Source of the DNA: Humidesulfovibrio sp.
GTDB lineage: Bacteria > Desulfobacterota > Desulfovibrionia > Desulfovibrionales > Desulfovibrionaceae
Reading direction: 5' to 3'
NCBI RefSeq assembly: GCF_031082295.1
Contig: NZ_JAVHLD010000014.1
Span: 1 to 64,000 of the forward strand
DNA length: 64,000 nucleotides
Position numbers and translations under genes: made by a program. The notes under the pieces were generated by a model, which was given only the letters and a program-made list of their open reading frames with translations, was not told the origin of the DNA and ran no database searches. This document shows, piece by piece, positions 25,825 to 35,158 of this stretch. How positions within the stretch are numbered: the first letter of the stretch is position 1; each line of letters starts with the position of its first letter.

Positions 25825-26883
25825 ATGAGCGGCAACACCTTCGGCACCCTGTTTCAACTGACCACCTTCGGCGAATCCCACGGCCCGGCAGTGGGCGGCG
25901 TTGTGGACGGCTGTCCCCCCGGCATCCCGCTGTCCGAGGCCGTCATCCAGACCGAGCTGGACCGGCGCAAGCCCGGCCAGGGCGGCATCGCCGCCACCGC
26001 GCGCCAGGAGGACGACGCCGTGCGCCTGCTCTCCGGCGTGTTCGAGGGCGTCACCACCGGCACGCCCATCGGCTTTCTGGTGGAGAACCAGGACCAGCGC
26101 TCGCGCGACTACTCGAAAATCAAGGACGTGTACCGGCCCGGCCACGCGGACCTGACCTTCGACGCCAAGTTCGGCCTGCGCGACTACCGGGGCGGCGGGC
26201 GTTCCTCCGGGCGCGAGACGGTCTCCCGGGTCGCCGGCGGCGCCATCGCCCAGGAGCTGCTCGGGGCGCTCGGCATCCACGTCCAGGCTGCCACGGTGGA
26301 GCTGGGCGGCATTCCGGCCACCCTGCGCGACTTCGGCGGGGCGCTGTCGCGGCCCTTTTTCAGCGCGGACCAGCACGTGGTGGCGGCCTGGGAGGACCGG
26401 GTGCGCCTCGTCAAGGCCGAGGGCGACACGCTGGGCGGCGTGGTGGAGATCCGCGCCACGGGCGTGCCCGCGGGCCTGGGCGAGCCGGTGTTCGACAAGC
26501 TGGACGCGCGGCTGGCCTATGCGCTGATGGGCGTGGGCGCGGTGAAGTGCGTGGAGATCGGCGCGGGCGCGGACGCGGCCTGCCGCCTCGGCAGCGAGAA
26601 CAACGACCAGATCACGCCGGAGGGCTTCGTCTCCAACCACGCCGGGGGCATCCTGGGCGGCATCTCCAGCGGCCAGGACATCGTGGTGCGCGCCTACGTC
26701 AAGCCCATCCCGTCCATCGCCAAGGAGCAGCAGACCGTGAACCGCCAGGGCGAGGCCGTGCGCCTGAACGTCGGCGGACGTCACGACATCTGCGCCATTC
26801 CGCGCATCGTGCCGGTGCTGAAGGCCATGGCCATGCTGACCCTGGCGGATTTCGTGCTGCTGCAGAGGCGGCTGGGAAGGTAG
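25825..26883 (+). CDS. aroC: Chorismate synthase
   Basis: 352-residue FMN-dependent enzyme that converts EPSP to chorismate, the last shared step of aromatic synthesis. Family signatures are GESHGPAVGGVVDG near residue 13, the FMN-binding GGGRSSGRETVSRVAGG near residue 125 and HAGGILGGISSGQ near residue 272. AAGGACGG precedes the ATG. It follows the HprK-like gene by 29 bp on the same strand with no terminator between, so it may be read through from the GAK-type operon. Confidence 0.96.
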   Translation: MSGNTFGTLFQLTTFGESHGPAVGGVVDGCPPGIPLSEAVIQTELDRRKPGQGGIAATARQEDDAVRLLSGVFEGVTTGTPIGFLVENQDQRSRDYSKIKDVYRPGHADLTFDAKFGLRDYRGGGRSSGRETVSRVAGGAIAQELLGALGIHVQAATVELGGIPATLRDFGGALSRPFFSADQHVVAAWEDRVRLVKAEGDTLGGVVEIRATGVPAGLGEPVFDKLDARLAYALMGVGAVKCVEIGAGADAACRLGSENNDQITPEGFVSNHAGGILGGISSGQDIVVRAYVKPIPSIAKEQQTVNRQGEAVRLNVGGRHDICAIPRIVPVLKAMAMLTLADFVLLQRRLGR

Positions 26884-26891
26884 GGCTGGTT

Positions 26892-28352
26892 CTAGACCAC
26901 CGGCGGCAGGTCCGGGGTCATCACGTCCGGCTCCATGTGGATGGTCACGCGGACCAGTTCCGGCAGGCGGGCGCGCAGCGAGGCTTCCAGCTCCACGGTC
27001 AGGTCGTGGGCGCGGGTGATGGGCGTTTCCGGGTGCATGCGGCAGTGGAACGACGCCCCGAAGCGCGCGCCGGAGCGGTGCAGCGTCAGCTGGTGCATGT
27101 CGCACACCCCGTCCGTCTCCTCCACGATGTCCGCGATGGCCTGCCGCAGCTCCTGGGCCGCCTCGCCATGCTCCGGCATGGGCGCGGGGTGCGCGCCCTC
27201 GGGCTCGATGTGCGTGACCACGCTGAGCACGGGCCCGAGCTCGCGGCGCAGCGCCTTTTCCATGTCCGTGACGCGCGCGTGGGCCTGGGCCAGGCTCAAG
27301 CTGCCCGGCACCTCGGCGTGCAGGTCCAGGCTCAGCCCCTCGTCGAGCTGGCGCACCTGGATGTCGTGGGCGCCCAGGCCAGAGAGCCCTGCCACCGCCC
27401 GCACGCGTTCAAGCAGGCCGCTGGCCCCTTCCTCCTGCGGCTTCACCTCGACCATCACGTCCGCGCCGGGCAAAAGCTCGCGCACGGCCTCCCGCGCCTC
27501 CCGCGCCACCTGGTGGGCCTCGTCGGCGTCGAGCCCCGGCTGCACAAGCAGGCGCATGTCCACGAAGCTCGCCGGCCCGCTTGCGCGCACGCGCACCCGC
27601 CGCACACCGGTGACGCCGGGCAGGGCCAGCATGGCGCGCTCGATGCGGCCGGAGGCCTCGTGCACCCCGGCGTCGAGCAGCACGTCGATGGCCTGGGCGC
27701 CGAGCCTCCAGCTGACCCAGAGCACGATGCCGCTGACGGCCAGGGCGGCCAGGGAGTCGGACCGCAGCAGCCAGGGCTTGAGCGCGGAGTCCGGGGCCAC
27801 ATGGTCCGCCAGGGCCAGCGCGCCCAGCCCGGCAAGCACCACCAGGGACGACCAGATGTCGGTGGAGAAGTGCAGGGCGTCGGCCTCAAGGGCCTGGCTG
27901 TTGTGCTTTTTCGCCGCGGCCAGGAGCATGCGCGAGCGCGAGAAGTCCACCACGATGGACACCACCATGACGCCCACGGCCCAGAGCGAGGCGTCGACCT
28001 CGCGCGGGTGGAAGAACAGCCGGTCCACGGCTTCGTAGATGATCCAGACGCAGGTAAGCAGCAAAAGCGCCGTCTCGGCCAGGGCGGAGAGGTTCTCCAC
28101 CTTGCCGTGGCCGTAGGGGTGCTTGGCGTCGGGCGGCACGGCCGAGAGGCGCACCGCGAACAGCGTGACCCCGGCGGCCACAAGGTCGAGCCCGCTGTGC
28201 GCGGCCTCGGACAGGATGCCCAGGCTGCCGGTGTACAGGCCCGCGCCGAGCTTCATGCCCGTGAGCAATAGCGCGGCGAACACCGAGGACAGGGCGGCGC
28301 TGTTTTTTTCCTTCGCGGCCAGGGCGTCGTTTGCATGCGGCAGTTCAACCAT
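26892..28352 (-). CDS. Cation diffusion facilitator with extended double C-terminal domain
   Basis: 486-residue inner-membrane divalent-metal/proton antiporter. Residues about 20-215 hold six helices with the family metal sites: SEAAHSGLDL and, after it, HPYGHGKVEN; ADALHFSTDIW gives the second half. Typical members are about 300 residues. Here the cytosolic tail is about 260 residues and seems to contain two dimerisation-type domains plus a third related segment (SFHCRMHPETPITRAHDL). The tail has many His and Glu residues that could bind metal. It ends 8 bp from aroC (convergent). Substrate metal (Zn, Fe, Co or Ni) cannot be told. Confidence 0.88.
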   Translation of the reverse strand: MVELPHANDALAAKEKNSAALSSVFAALLLTGMKLGAGLYTGSLGILSEAAHSGLDLVAAGVTLFAVRLSAVPPDAKHPYGHGKVENLSALAETALLLLTCVWIIYEAVDRLFFHPREVDASLWAVGVMVVSIVVDFSRSRMLLAAAKKHNSQALEADALHFSTDIWSSLVVLAGLGALALADHVAPDSALKPWLLRSDSLAALAVSGIVLWVSWRLGAQAIDVLLDAGVHEASGRIERAMLALPGVTGVRRVRVRASGPASFVDMRLLVQPGLDADEAHQVAREAREAVRELLPGADVMVEVKPQEEGASGLLERVRAVAGLSGLGAHDIQVRQLDEGLSLDLHAEVPGSLSLAQAHARVTDMEKALRRELGPVLSVVTHIEPEGAHPAPMPEHGEAAQELRQAIADIVEETDGVCDMHQLTLHRSGARFGASFHCRMHPETPITRAHDLTVELEASLRARLPELVRVTIHMEPDVMTPDLPPVV

Positions 28353-28451
28353 TTATGGAGAATATGGCAAGGCGCTCCGGCCCGTCAATGCGTCTGGCCG
28401 GGCGCTCGCCCCGCGCCGTGCAGAATCTTTCCGGTACCAACACCTCCACCT

Positions 28452-28478
28452 TAAGCGTTGTCTGCTGATGGACGATAG
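28452..28478 (+). promoter_or_regulatory. Candidate sigma-28 (flagellar) promoter of the chemoreceptor gene
   Basis: TAAGCGTT and GACGATAG are separated by exactly 11 bp, close to the sigma-28 pattern TAAAGTTT-N11-GCCGATAA. A sigma-70 reading also overlaps it: TTGTCT at 28458 and TATGAT at 28481, 17 bp apart. The distance to the start codon is about 90 bp. Confidence 0.4.
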
Positions 28479-28568
28479 GATATGATAATCATGCGCGGGA
28501 TTCCGACCGTGCCTGCATCACTCGACCTCCACGGCGCGCGCCGCTACCATTATCGGCAAGGAGCCAAT

Positions 28569-30296
28569 ATGCCTCAGCAAAGTTCGTCCAGCATCAAGAC
28601 CAGGCTTGCCGTTTCCGGTTTGGTTCTCGTGGGCGCGGCCAGCGCCCTGTTCGTCACCGGCTTCTGGCCGGACAGCTCGTTTGCCCTGCGGTGCGGGCTG
28701 TTTGCTCTGGCCATGCTCGGCGCCGGGGCGCTGCTGCTGACCGTCCACAGCCAGCTGGTGCTGCCGCTCAATGCCTTGCGCGCTTACGCCCAGGGCATCG
28801 CCGTGGGCAAGCCCGCCGCCTGTCCGGTTCTGCCCATGCCCGCCGAGTTCGCCATCCTGCGCGAGGCCCTGTGCAACCTGGTGGAGAACCTGAATAAGGC
28901 CGCCGAGGTCGCGCGGGAGAAAGAGGCCCACGCCGAGCGCGAGGCCGCCGCCACCATGACCGCCCTGGCCGAGAGCCGTGAAAAAGAGACGGCCTTGGCC
29001 GAGCTGCTGGAAAACATGCGCGCCGCCTCGGCCAAGGCCAAGGAATCCGCCGACCGCATCTTCGGGGCCGTGCGCGAACTGAATTCGAACATGGAGCAGG
29101 TGGGCAGCGACGTGCACGTGCAGACCGAGCGCGTGGACGCCACCACCCTGGCCATGGAGCAGATGAACGAGGCCATTCTGGACATCGCCCGCAACACCGG
29201 CGACGCCGCCCAGAGCGCCGACCGCGCAAAAGGCAACGCCCAGACCGGCGCCAAGGGCGTGCGCGAGGCCGTGGGCTCCATCGAGCGCGTCAAGGACCGC
29301 ATCCTGGCCCTCAAGGAGACCATGACCACCCTGGGCAAACAGGCCGAGGGCATCGGCCAGGTGCTGGGGGTCATTTCCGACATCGCCGACCAGACCAACC
29401 TGCTGGCGCTGAACGCCGCCATTGAGGCCGCCCGCGCGGGCGACGCCGGGCGCGGCTTCGCCGTCGTGGCCGACGAGGTCCGCAAGCTCGCCGAGAAGAC
29501 CATGACCGCCACCAAGCAGGTGGGCGACTCCGTGCGCAGCATCCAGGAACGCGCGCGGGAGAACGTGGTGGCCGTGGACGCCGCCGCCTCCGACATCATC
29601 GAGAGCGCCCGCGTGGCCGAGGAATCCGGCCACTACATGGAGGAGATCGTCAACATCGTGCAGGAGACCGCCATGGAGGTGGCCTCCATCGCCACCGCCA
29701 GCGAGGAGCAGTCCGCCACCAGCGAGGAGATCAACCGCTCCGTGGCCGAGGTGAACCAGGTGGCCCGCCAGACCGCCGACAGCGTCGAGCGCTCCACCCG
29801 CGTGGTGGTCGAGATCTCCGGCCTCACCGAGGAGCTGGACTCCATCATCCAGGGCATGGCCAGCGGCAAGCTCGCCGCCGTGGCCTCGGACAAGCTCATG
29901 ACCTGGAGCGACGACCTGTCCGTGGGCATCCGCCTCATCGACGAGCAGCACAAGGTGCTCCTGGGCCTCATCAACGAGCTGCACGCGGCCATGCGCTCGC
30001 GCAAGTCCGACGCCGTCCTCGTGGGCGTGGTGGAACGCCTCAAGGAATACACCGTGAAGCACTTCGGCCAGGAAGAGGAATACTTCGACCGCTACGGCTA
30101 CCCGGAAACGGCTCAGCACAAGGAATACCACCGCAAGCTGGTGCAGCAGGTGCTGGAGTTCGAGGCTGGCTTGAAGAGCGGCAAGGCCAAGGTGACCATG
30201 GAGATCATGCGCTTCCTGAAGGACTGGCTCATCGGCCACATCCAGGGCACCGACAAGAAGTACAGCGCGTTCCTGAACAGCAAGGGCATCCGCTAA
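28569..30296 (+). CDS. Methyl-accepting chemotaxis protein with C-terminal hemerythrin domain (DcrH-like)
   Basis: 575-residue membrane chemoreceptor. Two close helices (about residues 13-32 and 38-57) leave almost no periplasmic domain. A HAMP-like and coiled-coil region follows, then the signalling domain with the tip motif [21 protein letters not shown] spread around residue 275-295. Residues about 444-575 are a bacteriohemerythrin domain with all seven di-iron ligands recognisable ([28 protein letters not shown]). Sensing of oxygen or redox state is thus likely to occur in the cytosol, as for DcrH of Desulfovibrio vulgaris. AAGGAG precedes the start chosen at 28569; an upstream in-frame start has no such site. 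Confidence 0.92.
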   Translation: MPQQSSSSIKTRLAVSGLVLVGAASALFVTGFWPDSSFALRCGLFALAMLGAGALLLTVHSQLVLPLNALRAYAQGIAVGKPAACPVLPMPAEFAILREALCNLVENLNKAAEVAREKEAHAEREAAATMTALAESREKETALAELLENMRAASAKAKESADRIFGAVRELNSNMEQVGSDVHVQTERVDATTLAMEQMNEAILDIARNTGDAAQSADRAKGNAQTGAKGVREAVGSIERVKDRILALKETMTTLGKQAEGIGQVLGVISDIADQTNLLALNAAIEAARAGDAGRGFAVVADEVRKLAEKTMTATKQVGDSVRSIQERARENVVAVDAAASDIIESARVAEESGHYMEEIVNIVQETAMEVASIATASEEQSATSEEINRSVAEVNQVARQTADSVERSTRVVVEISGLTEELDSIIQGMASGKLAAVASDKLMTWSDDLSVGIRLIDEQHKVLLGLINELHAAMRSRKSDAVLVGVVERLKEYTVKHFGQEEEYFDRYGYPETAQHKEYHRKLVQQVLEFEAGLKSGKAKVTMEIMRFLKDWLIGHIQGTDKKYSAFLNSKGIR

Positions 30297-30300
30297 AACG

Positions 30301-30324
30301 TGCCCCCGGGGGCGCTGCCCCCTC
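30301..30324. repeat. GC-rich repeat, second copy
   Basis: CCCGGGGGCGCTGCCCCC-type sequence directly after the chemoreceptor stop. It shares the GGGGCGCTGCCCC core with the element at 54-89. Confidence 0.4.
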
Positions 30325-30337
30325 CCATCCTTCACGC

Positions 30338-30389
30338 CGAAAGGGCTGCTCCAGGAGAATCCTGGGGAAGCCCTTTCGCCTTATTTTTT
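30338..30389 (+). terminator. Rho-independent terminator after the chemoreceptor
   Basis: CGAAAGGGCT (30338-30347) pairs with AGCCCTTTCG (30369-30378), with an inner CCAGGA/TCCTGG stem, followed by CCTTATTTTTT. It ends the chemoreceptor transcript before the flagellin gene. Confidence 0.85.
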
Positions 30390-30426
30390 GTGAATTATGC
30401 CAGCATATTATTGGGCAAAGAAATTG

Positions 30427-30453
30427 TAAACGAAAAGCCTTCCCGACCTATAG
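30427..30453 (+). promoter_or_regulatory. Candidate sigma-28 promoter of flagellin
   Basis: TAAACGAA (30427-30434) and ACCTATAG (30446-30453) are 11 bp apart, a partial match to the sigma-28 consensus. A leader of about 165 bp without any gene follows before the flagellin start. Confidence 0.4.
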
Positions 30454-30626
30454 TCCTTTCCCGTATCTGCCGAAGAAATTCGTGAGGTCAGAGCCTGCTC
30501 CTGTGCGAAGCGTGAGCTTGCCAATAGGCTGCGGCAGCTGTGATCTGGGCGTATCTTCACCGCGCCGACTTGATGAATGGAAGCCGCTGCGGAATTAGCT
30601 CAACAGCATGAGGAGTGAGCGTCACC

Positions 30627-31865
30627 ATGCCGCTGACGATCAACCATAACTTGATGGCCACGAAGACGGCCCGCCTGTTGGCGGACTCCTACGGGAAGCT
30701 GGCCGTCTCGACCCGCCGTCTGTCATCCGGCTTGCGCATTCAGACCGCGGGCGACGACTCTGCGGGCTTGGCCGTTCGCGAAATCCTGCGCTCGGAGATC
30801 AGGAGCCTGCAGCAGGGCATCCGCAACGCCAACGACGCCATCTCCATGATCCAGACCGCTGACGGAGCGCTCGGCGTCATCGACGAGAAGCTCATCCGCA
30901 TGAAGGAACTGGCCATGCAGGCCGCCACCGGCACCTATTCGTCGGACCAGCGCCTCATCATCGACTCCGAGTACCAGGCCATGGCCTCGGAAATCACCCG
31001 AATCGCCAAGTCCACCGACTTCAACGGCATCCACCTGTTGAACGGCAACCTCTCCGGCGCCACCAGCACCCACAACGGCGCTGGCCTCCAGGCCACCGGT
31101 CCCATGAAGGTCCACTTCGGCACCGGCAACGACTCCGCCGAGGACTATTATTACGTTCAGATTGGGAACGTGACAGCCAGCGCGTTAGGGCTGAGTGGAA
31201 GTAGTGGTGGAAGTGGTGGCGGGAGTGTGGATAGTGCAACTTATTATGCGCAACAAACGACGCAATACGCTACGGCAAACAACCTGACTGCAAATGGTTT
31301 CAGCAACACAATATCTTTCTTGCAAAATAACCTATTAATTGCTGGCACTCAAATGCCTGCAAACGTATACAATGAATTTGACCCAACCGCTACGGTGACA
31401 GGGTACCGCACTCAGGATAATCTTACAGAGTATGACTTTGCCGTAGACAGGAGTGGGAATTTACGAGCCATAACATGGGGCACTACTTTAGTAAATTATG
31501 TTAGTAATATTACGGTGGCAGGGCCGCCAAGTTCAGGTTCAAGTTCAGGTTCGAGTTCAGGTCCTTCTATTTCCACACAGCAGCTGGCCCAGCAGGCGCT
31601 GGCCACCATCTCAAACGCCATCATCTCCAAGGACAAGATACGCGCCAACCTGGGAGCCATGCAGAACCGCCTGCAGAACACCATCACCAACCTGTCCATC
31701 CAGGCCGAGAACACCCAGGCCGCGGAGTCCCAGGTCTCGGATGTGGACGTGGCCACGGAAATGACAGAGTTCACCCGCCAGCAGATACTGACCCAGTCAG
31801 CTGTGGCCATGCTGTCCCAGGCCAACGGCCTCGGCCGGCTCGCCATGCAGCTCATCGGCGGCTAG
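30627..31865 (+). CDS. Flagellin with AT-rich variable insert
   Basis: 412-residue filament protein. The N-terminal D0/D1 (MPLTINHNLMATKTAR to about residue 165) and C-terminal D1/D0 (about 318-412, ending NGLGRLAMQLIGG) are typical and GC-rich. Between them, about 31155-31570 has clearly lower GC and different codons (tta, ata, aat). This block is flanked by Ser-Gly linkers: SGSSGGSGGGS on the left and a repeated SSGSSSGSSSG on the right. It thus looks like a surface-exposed D2/D3 domain that was exchanged or acquired. AGGAG lies 11 bases before the start chosen. No glycosylation or export gene is next to it. Confidence 0.93.
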   Translation: MPLTINHNLMATKTARLLADSYGKLAVSTRRLSSGLRIQTAGDDSAGLAVREILRSEIRSLQQGIRNANDAISMIQTADGALGVIDEKLIRMKELAMQAATGTYSSDQRLIIDSEYQAMASEITRIAKSTDFNGIHLLNGNLSGATSTHNGAGLQATGPMKVHFGTGNDSAEDYYYVQIGNVTASALGLSGSSGGSGGGSVDSATYYAQQTTQYATANNLTANGFSNTISFLQNNLLIAGTQMPANVYNEFDPTATVTGYRTQDNLTEYDFAVDRSGNLRAITWGTTLVNYVSNITVAGPPSSGSSSGSSSGPSISTQQLAQQALATISNAIISKDKIRANLGAMQNRLQNTITNLSIQAENTQAAESQVSDVDVATEMTEFTRQQILTQSAVAMLSQANGLGRLAMQLIGG

Positions 31866-32124
31866 GGGTTGTCGGCGTAAGCAGGGGCTCCGCCCCTGGA
31901 CCCCGCTTAGAGGATTTAATAAAAAGTCTGTAATTTTATGGTGAAGAAATATTATTGAGGTCACAAATTTTGCGACCACTCCGAGCGGCTCATCGTGGGG
32001 CGCCAGGGGTGTTCTTCATGCCATTTTCAGAACCATGTGGGTCTTAAGTCCTTGAACTCGGCAGTCGTAAACCGAAGCACGCTGCAGTTCTCCTTGAACA
32101 GGTAGGTTCCACTACGCCGCGACC
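31866..32124. other. Gene-free boundary between flagellin and the Qat island
   Basis: A third GC-rich repeat copy (AGGGGCTCCGCCCCT then GGACCCCGC, 31883-31906, framed by TAAGC/GCTTA) lies just after flagellin and may end its transcript. Base composition then drops. An imperfect palindrome GGTCACAAA/TTTTGCGACC covers 31959-31977. A short open stretch on the minus strand (about 32025-32125) has no start and no recognisable family. I see no tRNA or integrase. Confidence 0.5.
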
Positions 32125-32898
32125 TCAACTAACGTTGCTGCTGACTACCGCACGGAGGTTGTCAAGGATGGCCCTCCTCATTCCCTCCATCGGGATTGCT
32201 CGAAGGGCGGCAAGCTGCGAAACGGTGTCGGCGACTTCGCGCGGGCGGATTGGCTTTCCTTGAATGAGAACGAATGGACCATCAGTCTCGGTGAGAAGGC
32301 GGTCCTCTGGCAGCTCGGCGATGAGTTGACGGTGCTTTGGGGAGTTGAGCATTTCCTTGTTGATCGAGAAATAGCACCCCAGGGCAACGGCTCGTCTGGC
32401 CTCGGCTGTAGTGCCGGTGAACCAGTGCAGGACAACATGTCCCCTGCTTGCTGGCAGTGCGCGTTCGATGTGGCCGAGCACCTTCCCGACAGCTCGGATG
32501 CTATGCACGGAGAGAATCTTCCCCCCCTGTTCCGCACAGGCACGGAGGATTCTCTCGAAAACGCGCTCTTGTTCGGGCAAGCTACGATAGAACCGTGGGC
32601 CAGCATCAAGTCCGATCTCACCCACATACCGAGCATCTGCCAGGTAGTGCTCAAACAGAGCCACCTCGCTTGCACGTTCGGCAACGAGTTGCGGGTGGAG
32701 CCCCAGTGCGACACGAACATGTGTGGCATGTGCTGCCAGTTCGCGGTTCCGAGGCCATGCCTTCGGCGTGGTCGTGACAGCAAGCGTAGCCACTCGCTCT
32801 CGATCACATTCTGCAATTAAATCCACGTGGTCTCGATAAAGGTCGAGGTGACAGTGGAAATCAACCCAGTGAGGCGTTTGGTGGGCTCGTTCGTTCAC
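32125..32898 (-). CDS. qatD: QatD, TatD-like nuclease of the Qat defence system
   Basis: 257-residue metal-dependent hydrolase of the TatD family. The metal ligands are all visible: His15 and His17 in DFHCHLD, Glu94 in VGEIGLD, His132 in SVHS, His158 in VLHWFTG and Asp206 in TETDGP; GLHP is at 66-69. It is the last gene of the qatABCD operon and overlaps qatC by 4 bp. In the described Qat system all four proteins are needed for phage resistance. Its start and length agree with that family. Confidence 0.9.
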   Translation of the reverse strand: MNERAHQTPHWVDFHCHLDLYRDHVDLIAECDRERVATLAVTTTPKAWPRNRELAAHATHVRVALGLHPQLVAERASEVALFEHYLADARYVGEIGLDAGPRFYRSLPEQERVFERILRACAEQGGKILSVHSIRAVGKVLGHIERALPASRGHVVLHWFTGTTAEARRAVALGCYFSINKEMLNSPKHRQLIAELPEDRLLTETDGPFVLIQGKPIRPREVADTVSQLAALRAIPMEGMRRAILDNLRAVVSSNVS

Positions 32899-34265
32899 AG
32901 CGGTCTCGCTACTACACCTTCCAGCAGTCGACCAACCTCCTGCATTCCTGCAACGTAGACGGCTTCGTAGGCACCGAGTTTGTCAGGGTGATCTGTCAAA
33001 GGACCTGGCCGGTGAATGTCAAGACGAGCCAGCCCAGGTTTCCGAGAGAGCCTGGACAACATGAACTGGAAGGAGCGCACATGTTCCCCTTCGGCTTTTT
33101 TACTGTTGAGCGTTTGCCCCCGCAGGTCGGAAATGCGATAGGGAGTGTCGTCAGTTCTCCAGGCTTCAAGGATGGCAGCACGCCGGATCAGGCAAGGCAC
33201 ACAGCGACCGCAGTGCTTGGGGGCGCGCTGCTCAGGGTCTGGATCGTACCTGCGGCTACCTGGCGATGAGCAGGACATGGTGTGCCGGGCTTCTCTTTGA
33301 AGGAACGGAAGGTCGGCACAGGCCCTGGCCATTTGGCCCTTGGTGAGAAAAGCATATGGGTTCTCAAGGCGAACCTGGAGGCCAAGCCCATACAGAAGCT
33401 CGCCGAACCTGGCCATGTAATAGGGGTGGGTCGTGCGGGTGCTGAGGGCGCCAAGCCGCAAAGGGTCAAGCGGCACGTTGAGGGAAATCAGGCCATTCTC
33501 GGGTACGTATACGGTCATGTCGCCGCCGACGGCATCGGCAGTCAGCGAGGCGAGTGCGAAAAACAGAAACGAGCGGCCGCGTAAGGTGTCCTCAACAGAT
33601 CCAACTTCGACGGTGTTGGCTGGAAATGTGACCCTGGCTTGGATGTGGTGCAATGTTTTACTGGGGTGGTGCTGCCTCAAGACGTGTGCACAATGTTCCT
33701 GGTATCCAGGAGTAAGATTGTCCCCGTAGTGGCTCACCAAAATTGGGGTTTGTCTTTCGGCAAGGAGGTCGATTGCGCCTATGAAGCTGTCGAGTCCTCC
33801 AGAGAAGAGGCAGACCGAGGTCGGGTTTGCCAAAGGGAGTACGCTTGGGGCGGCTGCCAGCGTACCAATCCCAGATGGGCGTGGGCGAAAGTGGACGCTC
33901 CACTGATCCCCTGTCAGAAACTTAAGCATTTTGGCTATGAGCGGCGCCAACGCAATCCATCGGTCTGGGGTATGGACTGGCACATGGAGATCGATTTTTC
34001 TCGTCCACGCATCCTGCGCATCTGCCGACCGAGAGATGCGAGTGTCAGCGGCGGTGATGGCGGCAGCAAGCAACGCGAGATCCACGGATGTCTCGGAAGG
34101 CCGTAACCCAATCTCCCGGAGTTGGCTCAACACCTGGCCCAGCCCAAAACGCAGGCCCGAGTCATCGAGGAACTGAATCTCCGTCGTGTGCATGTCCGCA
34201 TTTGGCAGCTCAATTGTTTCCGTATCGCCTGCCCCGAGCCGAACTATGATGTTATGGTGTCTCAT
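32895..34265 (-). CDS. qatC: QatC, QueC-like protein of the Qat defence system
   Basis: 456-residue protein with an ATP pyrophosphatase loop SGGLDS at residues 155-160, as in QueC (7-cyano-7-deazaguanine synthase). A cysteine cluster near the C-terminus (MSCSSPG, then HCGRCVPCLIRR) matches the zinc site of QueC. The N-terminal 140 residues are specific to Qat proteins. No other queuosine-pathway gene lies nearby, which supports a defence role. It overlaps both neighbours by 4 bp. Confidence 0.9.
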   Translation of the reverse strand: MRHHNIIVRLGAGDTETIELPNADMHTTEIQFLDDSGLRFGLGQVLSQLREIGLRPSETSVDLALLAAAITAADTRISRSADAQDAWTRKIDLHVPVHTPDRWIALAPLIAKMLKFLTGDQWSVHFRPRPSGIGTLAAAPSVLPLANPTSVCLFSGGLDSFIGAIDLLAERQTPILVSHYGDNLTPGYQEHCAHVLRQHHPSKTLHHIQARVTFPANTVEVGSVEDTLRGRSFLFFALASLTADAVGGDMTVYVPENGLISLNVPLDPLRLGALSTRTTHPYYMARFGELLYGLGLQVRLENPYAFLTKGQMARACADLPFLQREARHTMSCSSPGSRRYDPDPEQRAPKHCGRCVPCLIRRAAILEAWRTDDTPYRISDLRGQTLNSKKAEGEHVRSFQFMLSRLSRKPGLARLDIHRPGPLTDHPDKLGAYEAVYVAGMQEVGRLLEGVVARPL

Positions 34266-35155
34266 GCCTGAGCCTCCCCAGCGGCGGCGACAAGTTCGAA
34301 CGCCACCACATAGATTTCATCAACGACGGCCGCTATGTCTCGGTCCGACAGCCGATCGAGGGAGTCGAGGCGTCCCGACAGTTGCCCCCTCGTTGCCCCG
34401 GTGACAAAGTCATGGAGCTGTTCTTGCGCATACTCCACCGCCGAGACATCATCGGGGAATGAAATCGCTCGACCGCCGATGTCGGCCATGACGCGTCCCT
34501 CAATCGACCGTGCAACGAAATCAAGGAAGAAATCCTTCAGTTGCTCCGGGGTGATGGTGTCAAAGCCCCCCACGCCCGCCTCGGCCATATCTCCAATGGC
34601 CTCTTGCATGGCCTCGCGTGTGATGGACTGATCAACAGTACCACCGGGAGGACAGAGAACCTCGAAAATCGCAAGAAACACATCCGCCGCGGGGCGTCCA
34701 ATGAGCTCAGGAATGTTGAGTTGGCGCAGCGTTTCCGCTGGTCCGTGACGCTCGAAATCCCGGACGACCTGAAGTATGGCCCGAGCGGTCGTGCGGGGTG
34801 ACGACATCCGATGAGCGGCATTTCGTGCGCCGCCAGTTCCTTTTCGAACATAACCCGAGAGGGCTCGCCCGAGTGTGTTCCGGTCGCCAGATCGGCAAAA
34901 GCGTGAAAAGACGCCGCGTGGCCCGCGCAGGCTGCCGGCGCCGACGGCATCCGGGCGTGGCGGCGAGGGCTGAGGATTCGTCTCTGGAGCTTGTGGCGGC
35001 TGCGGACGGGATGCAGGCAAGGCGGGCGCGCCGGGCAAGGTCGGCAGTTCAGGCGGAGCCTGGGGCGCCAGGGGAGACTGTTGGGGCTGCGGGTCATCGA
35101 CAAAGGGAGGCACAAGGCCATTCGATGGCCCGCCGTAGCATTTTGACGTTCCCAT
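34262..35155 (-). CDS. qatB: QatB of the Qat defence system
   Basis: 297-residue protein. It begins MGTSKCYGGPSNG, the typical Gly/Ser-rich QatB start, followed by a proline-rich low-complexity stretch of about 55 residues (about 16-70). The rest is helical with no known catalytic motif. Molecular role unknown; required for Qat defence in published work. It starts 3 bp after qatA ends and overlaps qatC by 4 bp. Confidence 0.85.
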   Translation of the reverse strand: MGTSKCYGGPSNGLVPPFVDDPQPQQSPLAPQAPPELPTLPGAPALPASRPQPPQAPETNPQPSPPRPDAVGAGSLRGPRGVFSRFCRSGDRNTLGRALSGYVRKGTGGARNAAHRMSSPRTTARAILQVVRDFERHGPAETLRQLNIPELIGRPAADVFLAIFEVLCPPGGTVDQSITREAMQEAIGDMAEAGVGGFDTITPEQLKDFFLDFVARSIEGRVMADIGGRAISFPDDVSAVEYAQEQLHDFVTGATRGQLSGRLDSLDRLSDRDIAAVVDEIYVVAFELVAAAGEAQA

Positions 35156-35158
35156 TGC

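Noticed and set aside
26547-28271. A 574-codon open frame on the plus strand opposite the CDF gene
   Set aside because: It is a by-product of high GC content opposite a well-supported gene; its translation is low-complexity Arg/Gly/His-rich with no motif.
28518-30335. A 605-codon open frame opposite the chemoreceptor gene
   Set aside because: Antisense shadow of the chemoreceptor: a His/Gly/Leu-rich translation with no family motif and no ribosome binding site.
30585-30620. tRNA-like text (TTAGCTCAACAGCATGAG) before flagellin
   Set aside because: Only a D-arm-like stretch; no anticodon arm or T-arm follows, so it is not a tRNA.
32895-34265. Queuosine biosynthesis gene queC
   Set aside because: The fold is QueC-like, but the length, N-terminal domain and the qatA, qatB and qatD neighbours show it is QatC.
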